A stretch of 42,984 nt of DNA from assembly GCA_028873845.1 (NCBI GenBank), contig JAPPNO010000041.1:1-42984 (forward strand), written 5' to 3'. Made by a program: the position numbers and the translations under genes. The notes below the pieces were generated by a model. It saw only the letters and a program-made list of their open reading frames with translations. It made no database searches and was not told the origin of the DNA. This DNA is from Gemmatimonadota bacterium. GTDB lineage: Bacteria; Gemmatimonadota; Gemmatimonadetes; Longimicrobiales; Gaopeijiaceae. Below are positions 8,803 to 16,411 of the stretch, in pieces (position 1 is the first letter of the stretch; every line of letters begins with the position of its first letter).

Positions 8803-8837
8803 AACCATACCCCTGTCTACTGTCAGGGGTATAATCC
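8723..8837 (+). ncRNA. Candidate omega (guide) RNA scaffold at tnpB 3' end
   Basis: Three hairpins occur in order: 8723-8736 (GCCCG/CGGGC, loop AATC), 8764-8779 (CACCCG/CGGGTG, loop AGAG) and 8807-8832 (ATACCCCTG/CAGGGGTAT, loop of 8). The first two are inside the tnpB frame, the third follows its stop. TnpB omega RNAs are known to overlap the tnpB 3' end and finish at the right end, with the guide immediately downstream; here that would be about 8838-8857, covering the start of the next gene. Boundaries are inferred. Confidence 0.45.
8830..8835 (+). promoter_or_regulatory. Outward TATAAT at the element's right end
   Basis: A perfect -10-like TATAAT lies 16 bases before the ATG of the following GcvT-family gene. 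No good -35 is seen 17 bases upstream (the hairpin occupies it), and there is no Shine-Dalgarno before that ATG. If used, transcription would start a few bases before the ATG, giving a nearly leaderless mRNA. Confidence 0.35.
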
Positions 8838-8851
8838 CCATAACTTCCCGC

Positions 8852-10045
8852 ATGCTCCTCGACACCCCCTTCCACCCCCGCACCGCCCCCCTCTGCCACA
8901 GCCGCCGCTGGCGCAACTGGTCGGGGTACGCCAGCGCGCTCACCTACGAGCCCGGCCACGAGTACGAGTACTACGCGGTGCGCAGCGGCGCGGCGCTTTT
9001 CGACGTATCGCCTCTGCGCAAGTATGAGGTCACGGGTGTGGATGCGGCCACGCTGGTTGACCGGGTCGTAACCCGCGACGCGCTCGACTGCCCGGATGGC
9101 AGGGTGCTGTACACGCCGTGGTGCGATGAAGCGGGGAAGATGATCGACGACGGGACGGTTCAGCGGCTGAGCACGGACAGGTTCCGCATCACGGCGGCGG
9201 ACCCGTGCCTGCGCTGGTTCCAGGACTGTGCGCTGGGGATGGACGTGGTGGTGCGCGACATCACGCTGGATCTCGCGGCGCTTGCGTTGCAGGGTCCGAC
9301 ATCGCGGGAGATTCTGGCGCGGGTGGTGACGGGGGCGGACGTCGGCGCGCTGCCGTTTTTCGCGCTCGCGGAGGGGAGAATCGGCGCGGCCCCGGTCACC
9401 ATCACCCGAACCGGGTACACGGGGGACCTGGGGTACGAGATCTGGGTGGGTCCCGAGCACGCGCTAGCGGTGTGGGATGCGCTGGCCGAGGTGGGGCGCG
9501 GCCATGGCCTCGCTCCGGCCGGGCTCGACGCGCTCGACGTGGCGCGGATTGAGGCGGGGTTGCTGCTCAAGGACGTGGACTACGTGTCGTCGTGGGCGGC
9601 GTTGATCGAGTCGCGGAAGTCGTCGCCGTATGAGGCGGGGCTGGGGTGGGCTGTACAGCCGAGGCCGGGGCGTGAATTCGTGGGGAGCAGGGCGCTGGCG
9701 TGGGAAGCGGCCACGCCTTCCGAGTGGGCGTTCGCAGGCCTCGAGGTCGACTGGCCGCACATCGAGAAACGTTTCGCGGCGGTGGGGCTGCCGCCTCTGG
9801 TGGCCGGGCGCGCCTCGCGGGCGGCGGTCCCGATCCATGCCGGCGGCAAGCAGGTCGGGTATGTGACGAGTTCCACCTTTTCGCCGATCCTCAAGAAGTA
9901 CATCGCGCTGGCGACGATCCGGCGTGACTTCGCGCGGCCCGGTCGCCGCGTGGAGTTCGAGCTCACCGTGGAGTTCGTGCGCCACACGGTGCCGGCACGC
10001 GTGGTGAAGACGCCGTTCTTCGATCCGGCGCGGAAGCGGGGTTGA
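8852..10045 (+). CDS. GcvT-family aminomethyltransferase-like protein
   Basis: 397 residues. The start at 8852 matches the family N-terminus (T-P-F-H-P-R-T-A-P-L) better than the longer open frame, which would run into the TnpB element. GcvT-type folds are visible: H-E-Y-E-Y-Y-A-V-R, A-L-F-D-V-S-P-L, A-L-Q-G-P-T-S, then R-T-G-Y-T-G-D-L-G-Y-E and E-A-G-L, and a C-terminal barrel with a P-x-x-P-A-R end. These enzymes move one-carbon groups from amine substrates to tetrahydrofolate. It is followed by two FAD oxidoreductases, so oxidation/demethylation of a methylated amine is a reasonable guess. It is not the housekeeping gcvT by context (no gcvH or gcvP). Confidence 0.8.
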   Translation: MLLDTPFHPRTAPLCHSRRWRNWSGYASALTYEPGHEYEYYAVRSGAALFDVSPLRKYEVTGVDAATLVDRVVTRDALDCPDGRVLYTPWCDEAGKMIDDGTVQRLSTDRFRITAADPCLRWFQDCALGMDVVVRDITLDLAALALQGPTSREILARVVTGADVGALPFFALAEGRIGAAPVTITRTGYTGDLGYEIWVGPEHALAVWDALAEVGRGHGLAPAGLDALDVARIEAGLLLKDVDYVSSWAALIESRKSSPYEAGLGWAVQPRPGREFVGSRALAWEAATPSEWAFAGLEVDWPHIEKRFAAVGLPPLVAGRASRAAVPIHAGGKQVGYVTSSTFSPILKKYIALATIRRDFARPGRRVEFELTVEFVRHTVPARVVKTPFFDPARKRG

Positions 10046-10104
10046 GAGGGTGAACATCGTCGCCATGCGCTGCGTCGCGTCCGAGTGGCCCGCGAAGGCC
10101 CGGC

Positions 10105-10122
10105 TTGTGAAACGTTTCACAA
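10105..10122. promoter_or_regulatory. Perfect 18-bp palindrome, LacI-family-type operator
   Basis: TTGTGAAACGTTTCACAA is perfectly symmetric with the central CG and TGAAA/TTTCA arms typical of LacI/GalR-family operators. It lies 107 bases before the first FAD oxidoreductase, in a 183-base gap. No LacI-type regulator is encoded in the window, so the regulator would act from elsewhere. Confidence 0.6.
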
Positions 10123-10228
10123 ACAATCGCCGATTCCGGAAACCCGGCAATCCGCGGTTGAACCCGCGCGAGCAGCGTACGGGGCAAGGCGCCGGGCCGG
10201 TCGGGCGTGACGGGAGGCGCTGACCTCG

Positions 10229-11851
10229 ATGGCAAAGCAATACGACGTCATCGTCATCGGCGGCGGGCACAACGGCCTCGTCCACGCGGCCTACCTGGCT
10301 CGCGCCGGCCTTGACGTGTGCGTCCTGGAAGCGCGACCGCTCGTCGGCGGCGCCACGGTCACCGAAGAGATCTTCCCCGGCTTCAAGTACAGCGTCTTCT
10401 CCTACGTCGTCAGCCTGATGCGGCCGGACATCATCCGCGAGCTTGACCTGCCCCGCCACGGCCTCGCCATCCTGCCGCTCGAGAGCACACTCACCCCGCT
10501 GCCCGACGGCGATCGCATCTATCGCGACGCCGACCACCACCGCACCTGGCGCGACATCGCCCGCTTCTCGATCCGCGACGCCGAGGCGTATGACGACTAC
10601 GGCCGCTCGCTCTTCTTCATGGCGCGGGCGGTGAAATACCTGCTCGACATCGTCCCCCCCGATCCCGCCCGCCTTTCTCCCGGCGACATCTCCGGCATGT
10701 TGCGCCTGGGGCGGCACTTCCTCGGACTCGAACCGGACCAGCTCCACCTGCTCGTCAAGCTGATGACCATGAGCGCGGCCGACTTCCTCGAGGAGTGGTT
10801 CGAGACAGACGTGCTCAAGGCGACGCTTTCAGCAAGCGGGATCATCGGCACGTTTCTGGGGCCGCGCTCTCCGGGCACGGCGTACGTCCTCCTGCACCAC
10901 TACATGGGCGAGATCGACGGGCACTTCCGGGCGTGGGGCTTTGCCAAGGGAGGGACCGGGGCGGTGGCGCAGGCGATCGCTTCGGCGGCGCGCGAGGCGG
11001 GGGCGGAGATTCGCACCGATGCGCCGGTGGCACGGGTGATGGTCAAGAACGGGCGAGTCAATGGCGTGGCGCTCGCCAACGGGGACGAACTGCGCGCCAG
11101 GGCGGTGTCGTCGAGCCTCGATCCGCGCCGCACCTTCCTCGATCTGGTCGACGAAAACGAGCTCCCCGACGAAGTGTTGAAAGGGGTGCGCAGCTACCGC
11201 TTCCGCGGCTCCTCCGGCAAGGTCAACCTGGCCCTCGACGCGGCCCCCGACCTCACCTGCATGCCCGGTCACGGTCCCCATCTGCGCGGCGCCGTCTCGA
11301 TCAGCCCGTCCATCGACTACCTGGAACGCGCCTACGACGACGCGAAGTACGGTGATTTCTCGCGGGAACCGTACATCGACATCGTCATCCCCTCGGCCAT
11401 CGATCCAGCCATGGCGCCGCCCGGCAAGCACGTCATGTCGTGCTTCGTGCAGTATGCGCCCTACGAGCTGCGCGAAGGGACATGGGACGAGAAGCGCGAG
11501 GCGTTCGGGGACACGGTGATCGACACGCTGGCGAAGTACATCCCGAACCTGAGGGACATCATCCTGCACCGTCAGGTGGTCACGCCGCTGGACATCGAGC
11601 GCACCACGGGGCTGTCGCAGGGGAACATCTTCCAGGGTGAGCTGACACCGTCACAGCTGTTCTTCCTGCGGCCGGTCGCGGGGTACGCGAAATACAGGAC
11701 GCCGGTGCGGGGGTACTATCAGTGCGGGTCGGGGACGCATCCGGGCGGAGGGATCATGGGGGCGCCGGGGAAGCTGGCGGCGGGGGTGGTGATGGGGGAT
11801 CTGCGGCGGGGGCGGGGGAGGAGCGGGCCGGGGGGGAGGGGCGGCAGGTGA
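10229..11851 (+). CDS. FAD-dependent oxidoreductase, PYROXD2/phytoene-dehydrogenase-like
   Basis: 540 residues. The N-terminus is a dinucleotide-binding fold (V-I-V-I-G-G-G-H-N-G-L-V), with the second glycine-rich/acidic part V-L-E-A-R and V-G-G-A. The C-terminus C-G-S-G-T-H-P-G-G-G-I-M-G-A-P-G is the FAD-closing motif of this branch of the amine oxidase/CrtI-like superfamily. It ends in a short Gly/Arg-rich tail after G-D-L. The stop overlaps the GTG start of the next gene (11848-11851). The nearby GcvT-family gene suggests amine or sarcosine-like oxidation rather than carotenoid synthesis; the substrate is unproven. Confidence 0.85.
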   Translation: MAKQYDVIVIGGGHNGLVHAAYLARAGLDVCVLEARPLVGGATVTEEIFPGFKYSVFSYVVSLMRPDIIRELDLPRHGLAILPLESTLTPLPDGDRIYRDADHHRTWRDIARFSIRDAEAYDDYGRSLFFMARAVKYLLDIVPPDPARLSPGDISGMLRLGRHFLGLEPDQLHLLVKLMTMSAADFLEEWFETDVLKATLSASGIIGTFLGPRSPGTAYVLLHHYMGEIDGHFRAWGFAKGGTGAVAQAIASAAREAGAEIRTDAPVARVMVKNGRVNGVALANGDELRARAVSSSLDPRRTFLDLVDENELPDEVLKGVRSYRFRGSSGKVNLALDAAPDLTCMPGHGPHLRGAVSISPSIDYLERAYDDAKYGDFSREPYIDIVIPSAIDPAMAPPGKHVMSCFVQYAPYELREGTWDEKREAFGDTVIDTLAKYIPNLRDIILHRQVVTPLDIERTTGLSQGNIFQGELTPSQLFFLRPVAGYAKYRTPVRGYYQCGSGTHPGGGIMGAPGKLAAGVVMGDLRRGRGRSGPGGRGGR

Positions 11852-13419
11852 AGACCTACGATGCGGTCGTCGTCGGGGCGGGCCACAACGGGCTGGTAGC
11901 CGCCGCCCTGCTTGCGCGAAAAGGACGGAGGGTGCTGGTGGTGGAGCGGCGGGGGGTGGTGGGGGGCGCTGCCGCCAGCGAGGAGATCTTCCCGGGATGC
12001 CGGGTGAGCCTGGCCGCGCAGGACGCGGGGCTTTTCCGGCGTGACGTGGTGGCCGAAGCAGGGATTGACTCGCACGGCCTCGAGTGGGTTGAGCCGGCGG
12101 CGCTCGCGACCTCGCTTATCGGTGGTGGCGAAGCCATGACTATCTGGCGCCATCCGGCCATCACGCGCCACGAGATCGCCTACTACAGCAACGAGGATGC
12201 GTCCCGATACGCCGAGTGGGTCGACTATCTGGACTCGATGGCACGCGCCCTCCGAATCGTCCTCGACCGCCCCGCCCCACCCCTTCACGACCTCACTAAG
12301 CGGGAACGCATTCGCCTCCTGCGCCCCATGGCCCAGGCCGCCCGCCTCGGGAAACGCAGCGTGGTGGAGCTTCTCCACGTCCTCTCCCTCCCCGCCCGCG
12401 ACCTCCTCGACGACTGGTTCACCAGCGACGAACTCAAGGGAATGCTCGGCACCACCGCCCTGCTGGGCGCGAGCCAGGGCCCGAGCGCGATGGGGGGCGC
12501 CTTCCGCATGCTCTACCACGCCACGGGCGGCCCGGCCCACGGCTTTCGCTCATCGGCTTTCCCGAAAGGCGGTCTCGGCAAGCTCTCAGATGCTCTCGCC
12601 GCCGCGGCGCAAGTTCACGGCGCCGAAATCCGCACCGGCACCGAAGTCGAACGCATCCTGGTGGAGGACGGGGCGGCCACCGGTGTATTGCTGGCCCGCG
12701 GCGAAGAGGTCCAGGCCCGATGCGTCGTGTCGAACCTCGACCCTCGCCGCACCTTCTTCGACCTGGTGGGCGCACCCCGGCTGGGACCCGAATTCAACCG
12801 CAAGGTGGCCAACATCCGGATGCGCGGCACCACCGCCACGCTGCACCTGCTCCTCGACGGGCTCCCGCCTCTCCCGGACGCCGCCGAGCGCCTCGCCGGC
12901 CACACGCTGGTAGCCCCCACCCTCGACTACCTCGAGCGCGCCGGCGATGACGCCAAGTACGGCCGCTGCTCGGCGCGCCCCCACCTGGACATGGTGATCC
13001 CCACCCTGCACGACCCCAACCTCGCCCCTCCCGGCCGTCACCTCGCGTCGATCCAGATCCGCTACGCCCCCTACCACCTTCGCGCGGCCAGCTGGAAAGA
13101 CCCCGCCCCAAGCGACGCGCTCTTCTCCACCGTCCTGGAAGTCCTCGACGAGTTCCTCCCCGGCACACGCAAGCGCATCCTCGACCACCGCCTCCTCACC
13201 CCACTCGACCTCGAAACTGAACTCGGGCTCACCCACGGCGACGAATACCACGGCCAGATGGGTCTCGACCAGCTCCTCTTCATGCGGCCGGTCGCGGGCT
13301 GGGCCGGATATCGGACCCCAGTGGGCAGGCTATTCCTGTGCGGGTCAGGCACTCACCCGGGAGGCGGGGTCAGCGGCGCTCCGGGCCGACTCGCCGCCCG
13401 TGAGATCCTGCGGGGGTGA
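11848..13419 (+). CDS. Second PYROXD2-like FAD-dependent oxidoreductase
   Basis: 523 residues from the GTG at 11848, which overlaps the preceding TGA (GTGA) and places A-V-V-V-G-A-G-H-N-G-L-V at the N-terminus. It shares the architecture of the preceding gene: V-V-E-R-R-G-V-V-G-G-A-A near residue 30, a D-Y-L-E-R-A-x-D-D-A-K-Y-G segment, and C-G-S-G-T-H-P-G-G-G-V-S-G-A-P-G at the end. The two are diverged tandem paralogs, probably co-translated, and may form a heteromer. Substrate unknown. Confidence 0.85.
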   Translation: MKTYDAVVVGAGHNGLVAAALLARKGRRVLVVERRGVVGGAAASEEIFPGCRVSLAAQDAGLFRRDVVAEAGIDSHGLEWVEPAALATSLIGGGEAMTIWRHPAITRHEIAYYSNEDASRYAEWVDYLDSMARALRIVLDRPAPPLHDLTKRERIRLLRPMAQAARLGKRSVVELLHVLSLPARDLLDDWFTSDELKGMLGTTALLGASQGPSAMGGAFRMLYHATGGPAHGFRSSAFPKGGLGKLSDALAAAAQVHGAEIRTGTEVERILVEDGAATGVLLARGEEVQARCVVSNLDPRRTFFDLVGAPRLGPEFNRKVANIRMRGTTATLHLLLDGLPPLPDAAERLAGHTLVAPTLDYLERAGDDAKYGRCSARPHLDMVIPTLHDPNLAPPGRHLASIQIRYAPYHLRAASWKDPAPSDALFSTVLEVLDEFLPGTRKRILDHRLLTPLDLETELGLTHGDEYHGQMGLDQLLFMRPVAGWAGYRTPVGRLFLCGSGTHPGGGVSGAPGRLAAREILRG

Positions 13420-13450
13420 ACACTGGCTGTGACTCGGCAATACTCACGAA

Positions 13451-13491
13451 ATGTAAATCGCAATATACATTTGGTAATGTGGACTTTACAT
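13451..13491. repeat. AT-rich palindromic element, copy 1
   Basis: ATGTAAA (13451-13457) and TTTACAT (13485-13491) flank a core containing TATACATTTGGTAATG. The same layout occurs at 18933-18975, and its left half at 41922-41943. It precedes the hypothetical gene at 13529 and is much more AT-rich than its surroundings, so it could be an operator/promoter or a miniature element end. Confidence 0.5.
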
Positions 13492-13528
13492 CTGCAACCA
13501 TCAAGATAAGTCACCCGAGAGGAAAGGA

Positions 13529-14662
13529 GTGACCATCAACGCACAACGGAAGACGCTCTTCGACAGGGGGGAACGAACGGACGCCGGCCCGATGAGACAC
13601 GATGAGTCAGCCTTCGGGTTCCTGAATCGCACCGCCGACCCCAGGTTCGCCCAAGGGCGGCTCTTCTTTGAAGGCGTATTCGCGAGATACCCGGAAGAGC
13701 ACCGGGCGCAACTCCGCGGCCGATTCCGGTCGAAGAGGGACGAGCAACATCAGGGCGCCATATTGGAGCTAATGCTTTTCGCGGCTCTCGAAGGTCAGGG
13801 GGTCGAAGTGAGCGATCGGACGCCGGACTTCCGGGTGGGCAGCGGCGATGAGCGCTGGTGTCTGGAGGCGACCAGCCTCACTCCCGACAAGTTCGACATG
13901 CCACGGGGTTTACGAACGGTGGTCGCCACGATCCAACGGGAACTGCGGTCGAGTGACTACTTCTTGCATCTGAGGCTGCACGGGTCTCTCAAATCGACGC
14001 CGCGCAAGGAACGATACCTGAAGCCGCTCCGAGAGCTCTTGGAAACACCCTTGGACAAGGCCCACCTTGGCTCCGTTTGTATTCGGTTTGACGGCATGCA
14101 ACTAACCGCCACCCTGATGCCAAAGGGTTCGCCCAGAGGTGACTCACACTCGGTGATCGGAATTCAGTCCTATGGCGACGCTGAGATAGTGGTCACCCCC
14201 AAGGCCACATCAGCACTCCTCAAGACCCTTGTGGGAAAGGCCCGGAAGATAGGAGAACGGCACCGCTGTGCCCGAGCTTGGCTTGCGGTTGCGATCCCAG
14301 ACGACGAATTGGCCATAGGGTTCGACGACTTGATGCTCCATGCCCTGTTTGGCGCTGATCACTACGGGTCGGTGGCGAGCTCAGGCGAGAGTTTCTGGTT
14401 CCGCAGGGACCGAAGCCCAGTCCGTACCCATATCGAGGGTGTAGTCGTGCTCGGGCCACTGCTTTGGTGGGCACTGGAGAGTAGTGAGATGTTCTGCCGT
14501 GTGTATCGCTCGCCGTGGACGGAGCGTCGTCCTCCGACGCCTCTGTCCCTGTTGCCAACCGTCGGGATCACCAAGACCGGTGCTATCATGCGCTCCGAAG
14601 GCAAGCAATTCGCCGGGCTTCTCGGCGATCAGGTTCGGCGACGAACCGAGTCGCCGGGATGA
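13529..14662 (+). CDS. Hypothetical protein, possible PD-(D/E)XK-like nuclease
   Basis: 377 residues, no family recognised. The GTG at 13529 is preceded by GAGAGGAAAGGA. Around residues 75-115 the order E-L-M-L-F-A-A-L-E ... D-R-T-P-D-F-R-V ... W-C-L-E-A-T-S resembles a PD-(D/E)XK nuclease core (helix Glu, P-D, then E-x-T in place of E-x-K). That is a pattern match only. There is no signal peptide. Lower GC than neighbours, an AT-rich palindrome in front and a restriction-modification pair next door suggest an accessory or defence gene. An alternative start is ATG 13592. Confidence 0.55.
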   Translation: MTINAQRKTLFDRGERTDAGPMRHDESAFGFLNRTADPRFAQGRLFFEGVFARYPEEHRAQLRGRFRSKRDEQHQGAILELMLFAALEGQGVEVSDRTPDFRVGSGDERWCLEATSLTPDKFDMPRGLRTVVATIQRELRSSDYFLHLRLHGSLKSTPRKERYLKPLRELLETPLDKAHLGSVCIRFDGMQLTATLMPKGSPRGDSHSVIGIQSYGDAEIVVTPKATSALLKTLVGKARKIGERHRCARAWLAVAIPDDELAIGFDDLMLHALFGADHYGSVASSGESFWFRRDRSPVRTHIEGVVVLGPLLWWALESSEMFCRVYRSPWTERRPPTPLSLLPTVGITKTGAIMRSEGKQFAGLLGDQVRRRTESPG

Positions 14663-14710
14663 CGGGCCGTCAGATCGGATCTGCTCACCGACTGGGGCAA
14701 GCCCACCCAC

Positions 14711-15706
14711 CTATCCCCATCCCCCCACCTCCAACCTCTCCCGTCCGAACAACCCCCCCGTCTCAGCCCGGAATCGGCACCGCGCCTGCTCCACATACTC
14801 TCCGTCCACCTCCACGCCGACGCTGTTCCTCCCCGATCGCGCCGCCGCGACCGAAGTCGTGCCCGTGCCGAGGAACGGATCGAGCACGGTGTCGCCCACG
14901 AACGAGAACATTCGGATCAGCCGCACGGCCAACTTGAGCGGATAGGGTGCCGGATGATGCCGCGTGGATGCGCCGGGGATCGTCCAGATCTGCCTGAACC
15001 ACTCCCGGTGCTGGTCCGCCGAGATCACGCTGAGAGCCCGCGCCGCGGGGGACGGGCTGCGGTATCCCCCGGGCTTGCGCTGCATGAGGATGAACTCGAT
15101 GTCGTTCTTGATCACCGCATTGGGCTCGTAGGGCTTCCCCAGGAATCCGCCTGCGCCGCCGATCTCGAAGTTGGCGTTCGCGATCTTGTGCCAGATGATC
15201 GGGGCGAGGTTGTCGAATCCACGCTGCCGGCATGACTCCTGGATGCTGGCGTGCAGCGGGACCACGACATGGCGGCCGTGTCGGCGCCTGGACAGGCAGA
15301 CGTCCCCGACCACGATGACCAGCCGGCCCCCGGGAACCAGGACGCGGTGGCACTCGCTCCACACCTTGGCGAGCTCGGCAACGAACCGCTCATAGTCCGC
15401 GACCGCCCCCAGCTGGTCGTCCCCCTCGTTGTATTCCTTCAGAGTCCAGTAGGGAGGGGATGTGACGACCAGGTGGACGGACCGGTCGGAGAGTCCGGAA
15501 AGGTCGCGGGCGTCTCCCTGGACGATGCGGTGGTCCGACGGCACCTCCTGCACGGCAGCCGCGACCCGCGCCGAGTCCGCGGAACTCCGCGCGATGCCGG
15601 GCAAGGCGGTCTTCAGGGCTTCGTCCGACAACCGGAGGTCGGGAAGGTGACGCTCAACCACCGCGGCAAGCCGCCGATCGCGAACCGGTACGGTGGGCGG
15701 GGTCAT
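14711..15706 (-). CDS. Site-specific DNA methyltransferase, beta class
   Basis: 331 residues from the ATG at 15706, which overlaps the stop of the upstream gene (ATGA, 15703-15706). Catalytic motif IV T-S-P-P-Y-W is at 82-87 and the AdoMet-binding motif D-P-F-L-G-T-G-T-T at 276-284, so motif IV precedes motif I as in beta-class enzymes. S-P-P-Y-type motifs are typical of N4-cytosine and some N6-adenine methyltransferases. It is paired with a probable endonuclease, so it most likely protects host sites in a type II restriction-modification system. The recognition sequence cannot be read from the sequence. Confidence 0.88.
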   Translation of the reverse strand: MTPPTVPVRDRRLAAVVERHLPDLRLSDEALKTALPGIARSSADSARVAAAVQEVPSDHRIVQGDARDLSGLSDRSVHLVVTSPPYWTLKEYNEGDDQLGAVADYERFVAELAKVWSECHRVLVPGGRLVIVVGDVCLSRRRHGRHVVVPLHASIQESCRQRGFDNLAPIIWHKIANANFEIGGAGGFLGKPYEPNAVIKNDIEFILMQRKPGGYRSPSPAARALSVISADQHREWFRQIWTIPGASTRHHPAPYPLKLAVRLIRMFSFVGDTVLDPFLGTGTTSVAAARSGRNSVGVEVDGEYVEQARCRFRAETGGLFGRERLEVGGWG

Positions 15707-16263
15707 GGAGCACGCTCCAGGACCGGATTTCGGTTCCGCACAGCAGCAACGAGGCGATCGAAGAATGGGGCGGCTTCCGCAGCGCCGGACACCAGACGGG
15801 GACCTTCGGAGAAATCGACCTCCAGAAACAGCGACGCCTCGATCATCCCGATGCTCCATGAAGGAGGCCGCCGACCCGAAAGGCGGGTGATCCTACTCTT
15901 GAGAAGCTCGGACCAGGTGCTGTCGTGGAGACGGCTGTAGGTATCCTCGGCAACGTTGAACAGCATGATGTAGCCCGTCACGATCTCCGGCGAGTACATT
16001 TGCACGTTGGTGACCTCGCCCATCAGGTCATCGACGCGGTTTGGGACCGTGCCTCCGAGGTTCTTCAGAAGGGACTTCAGGGAGATCGCCAGACGAGGCT
16101 TGTCGTCCATTCTCCAGGCCACGTCCCAGGACTTCTCCCGCCCCCCGCCGGGGAGCGTGGCCTCGGTGACGGCTGCGGGAAGACCACGGCCAGCCAGCTC
16201 GGCGACACAGAACCGGGCCAGTCCGTCCAACCGCTTGGTGGAAGTCGCCTTTCCCTCCGTCAC
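15703..16263 (-). CDS. Probable type II restriction endonuclease
   Basis: 186 residues from a GTG at 16263 (a stop nine codons upstream limits the choice). It has no named match from memory. A core K-S-W-D47-V-A-W followed by L-A-I-S-L-K63-S resembles the D...(E/S)-x-K active site of PD-(D/E)XK endonucleases, and the following N-R-x-D-D-L-M-G-E-V segment looks conserved-type. Position is the main evidence: it directly precedes and overlaps a methyltransferase gene. Restriction activity is inferred. Confidence 0.65.
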   Translation of the reverse strand: MTEGKATSTKRLDGLARFCVAELAGRGLPAAVTEATLPGGGREKSWDVAWRMDDKPRLAISLKSLLKNLGGTVPNRVDDLMGEVTNVQMYSPEIVTGYIMLFNVAEDTYSRLHDSTWSELLKSRITRLSGRRPPSWSIGMIEASLFLEVDFSEGPRLVSGAAEAAPFFDRLVAAVRNRNPVLERAP

Positions 16264-16411
16264 CGCGATCCGTACAGCGAGTCAACTGCATCCTGGAGGG
16301 TCATGTGGGAGCGCTTCGGCGTGAGGGACGGTATTGGAAGATAGGCTGGTCAAACGGGCGCGGAAATGCTCGGACGGGCGCTTCGACGGACCGCTGTCGT
16401 CCGTTGTCCGG

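Larger units (their letters stand above)
7501..8837 (+). mobile_element. TnpB-only element with 16-bp imperfect terminal inverted repeats
   Basis: The left end 7501-7516 (GGATCATACCCCTGAC) and the complement of the right end 8822-8837 (GGATTATACCCCTGAC) match at 15 of 16 bases. They bracket one tnpB-like gene and no tnpA transposase. The right end also carries a perfect 9-bp hairpin (8807-8815 with 8824-8832). The lack of a TnpA means it would need a transposase in trans or be immobile. Exact cleavage sites cannot be fixed without an empty site. Confidence 0.65.

Noticed and set aside
8029-9460. Long minus-strand frames under tnpB and the GcvT-family gene
   Set aside because: They are shadows of two well-supported plus-strand genes and carry no motifs of their own.
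2521-13419. Carotenoid pathway joining the synthase with the two phytoene-dehydrogenase-like genes
   Set aside because: They are 7 kb apart, separated by a mobile patch, and the oxidoreductases are PYROXD2-like and next to a GcvT-family gene.
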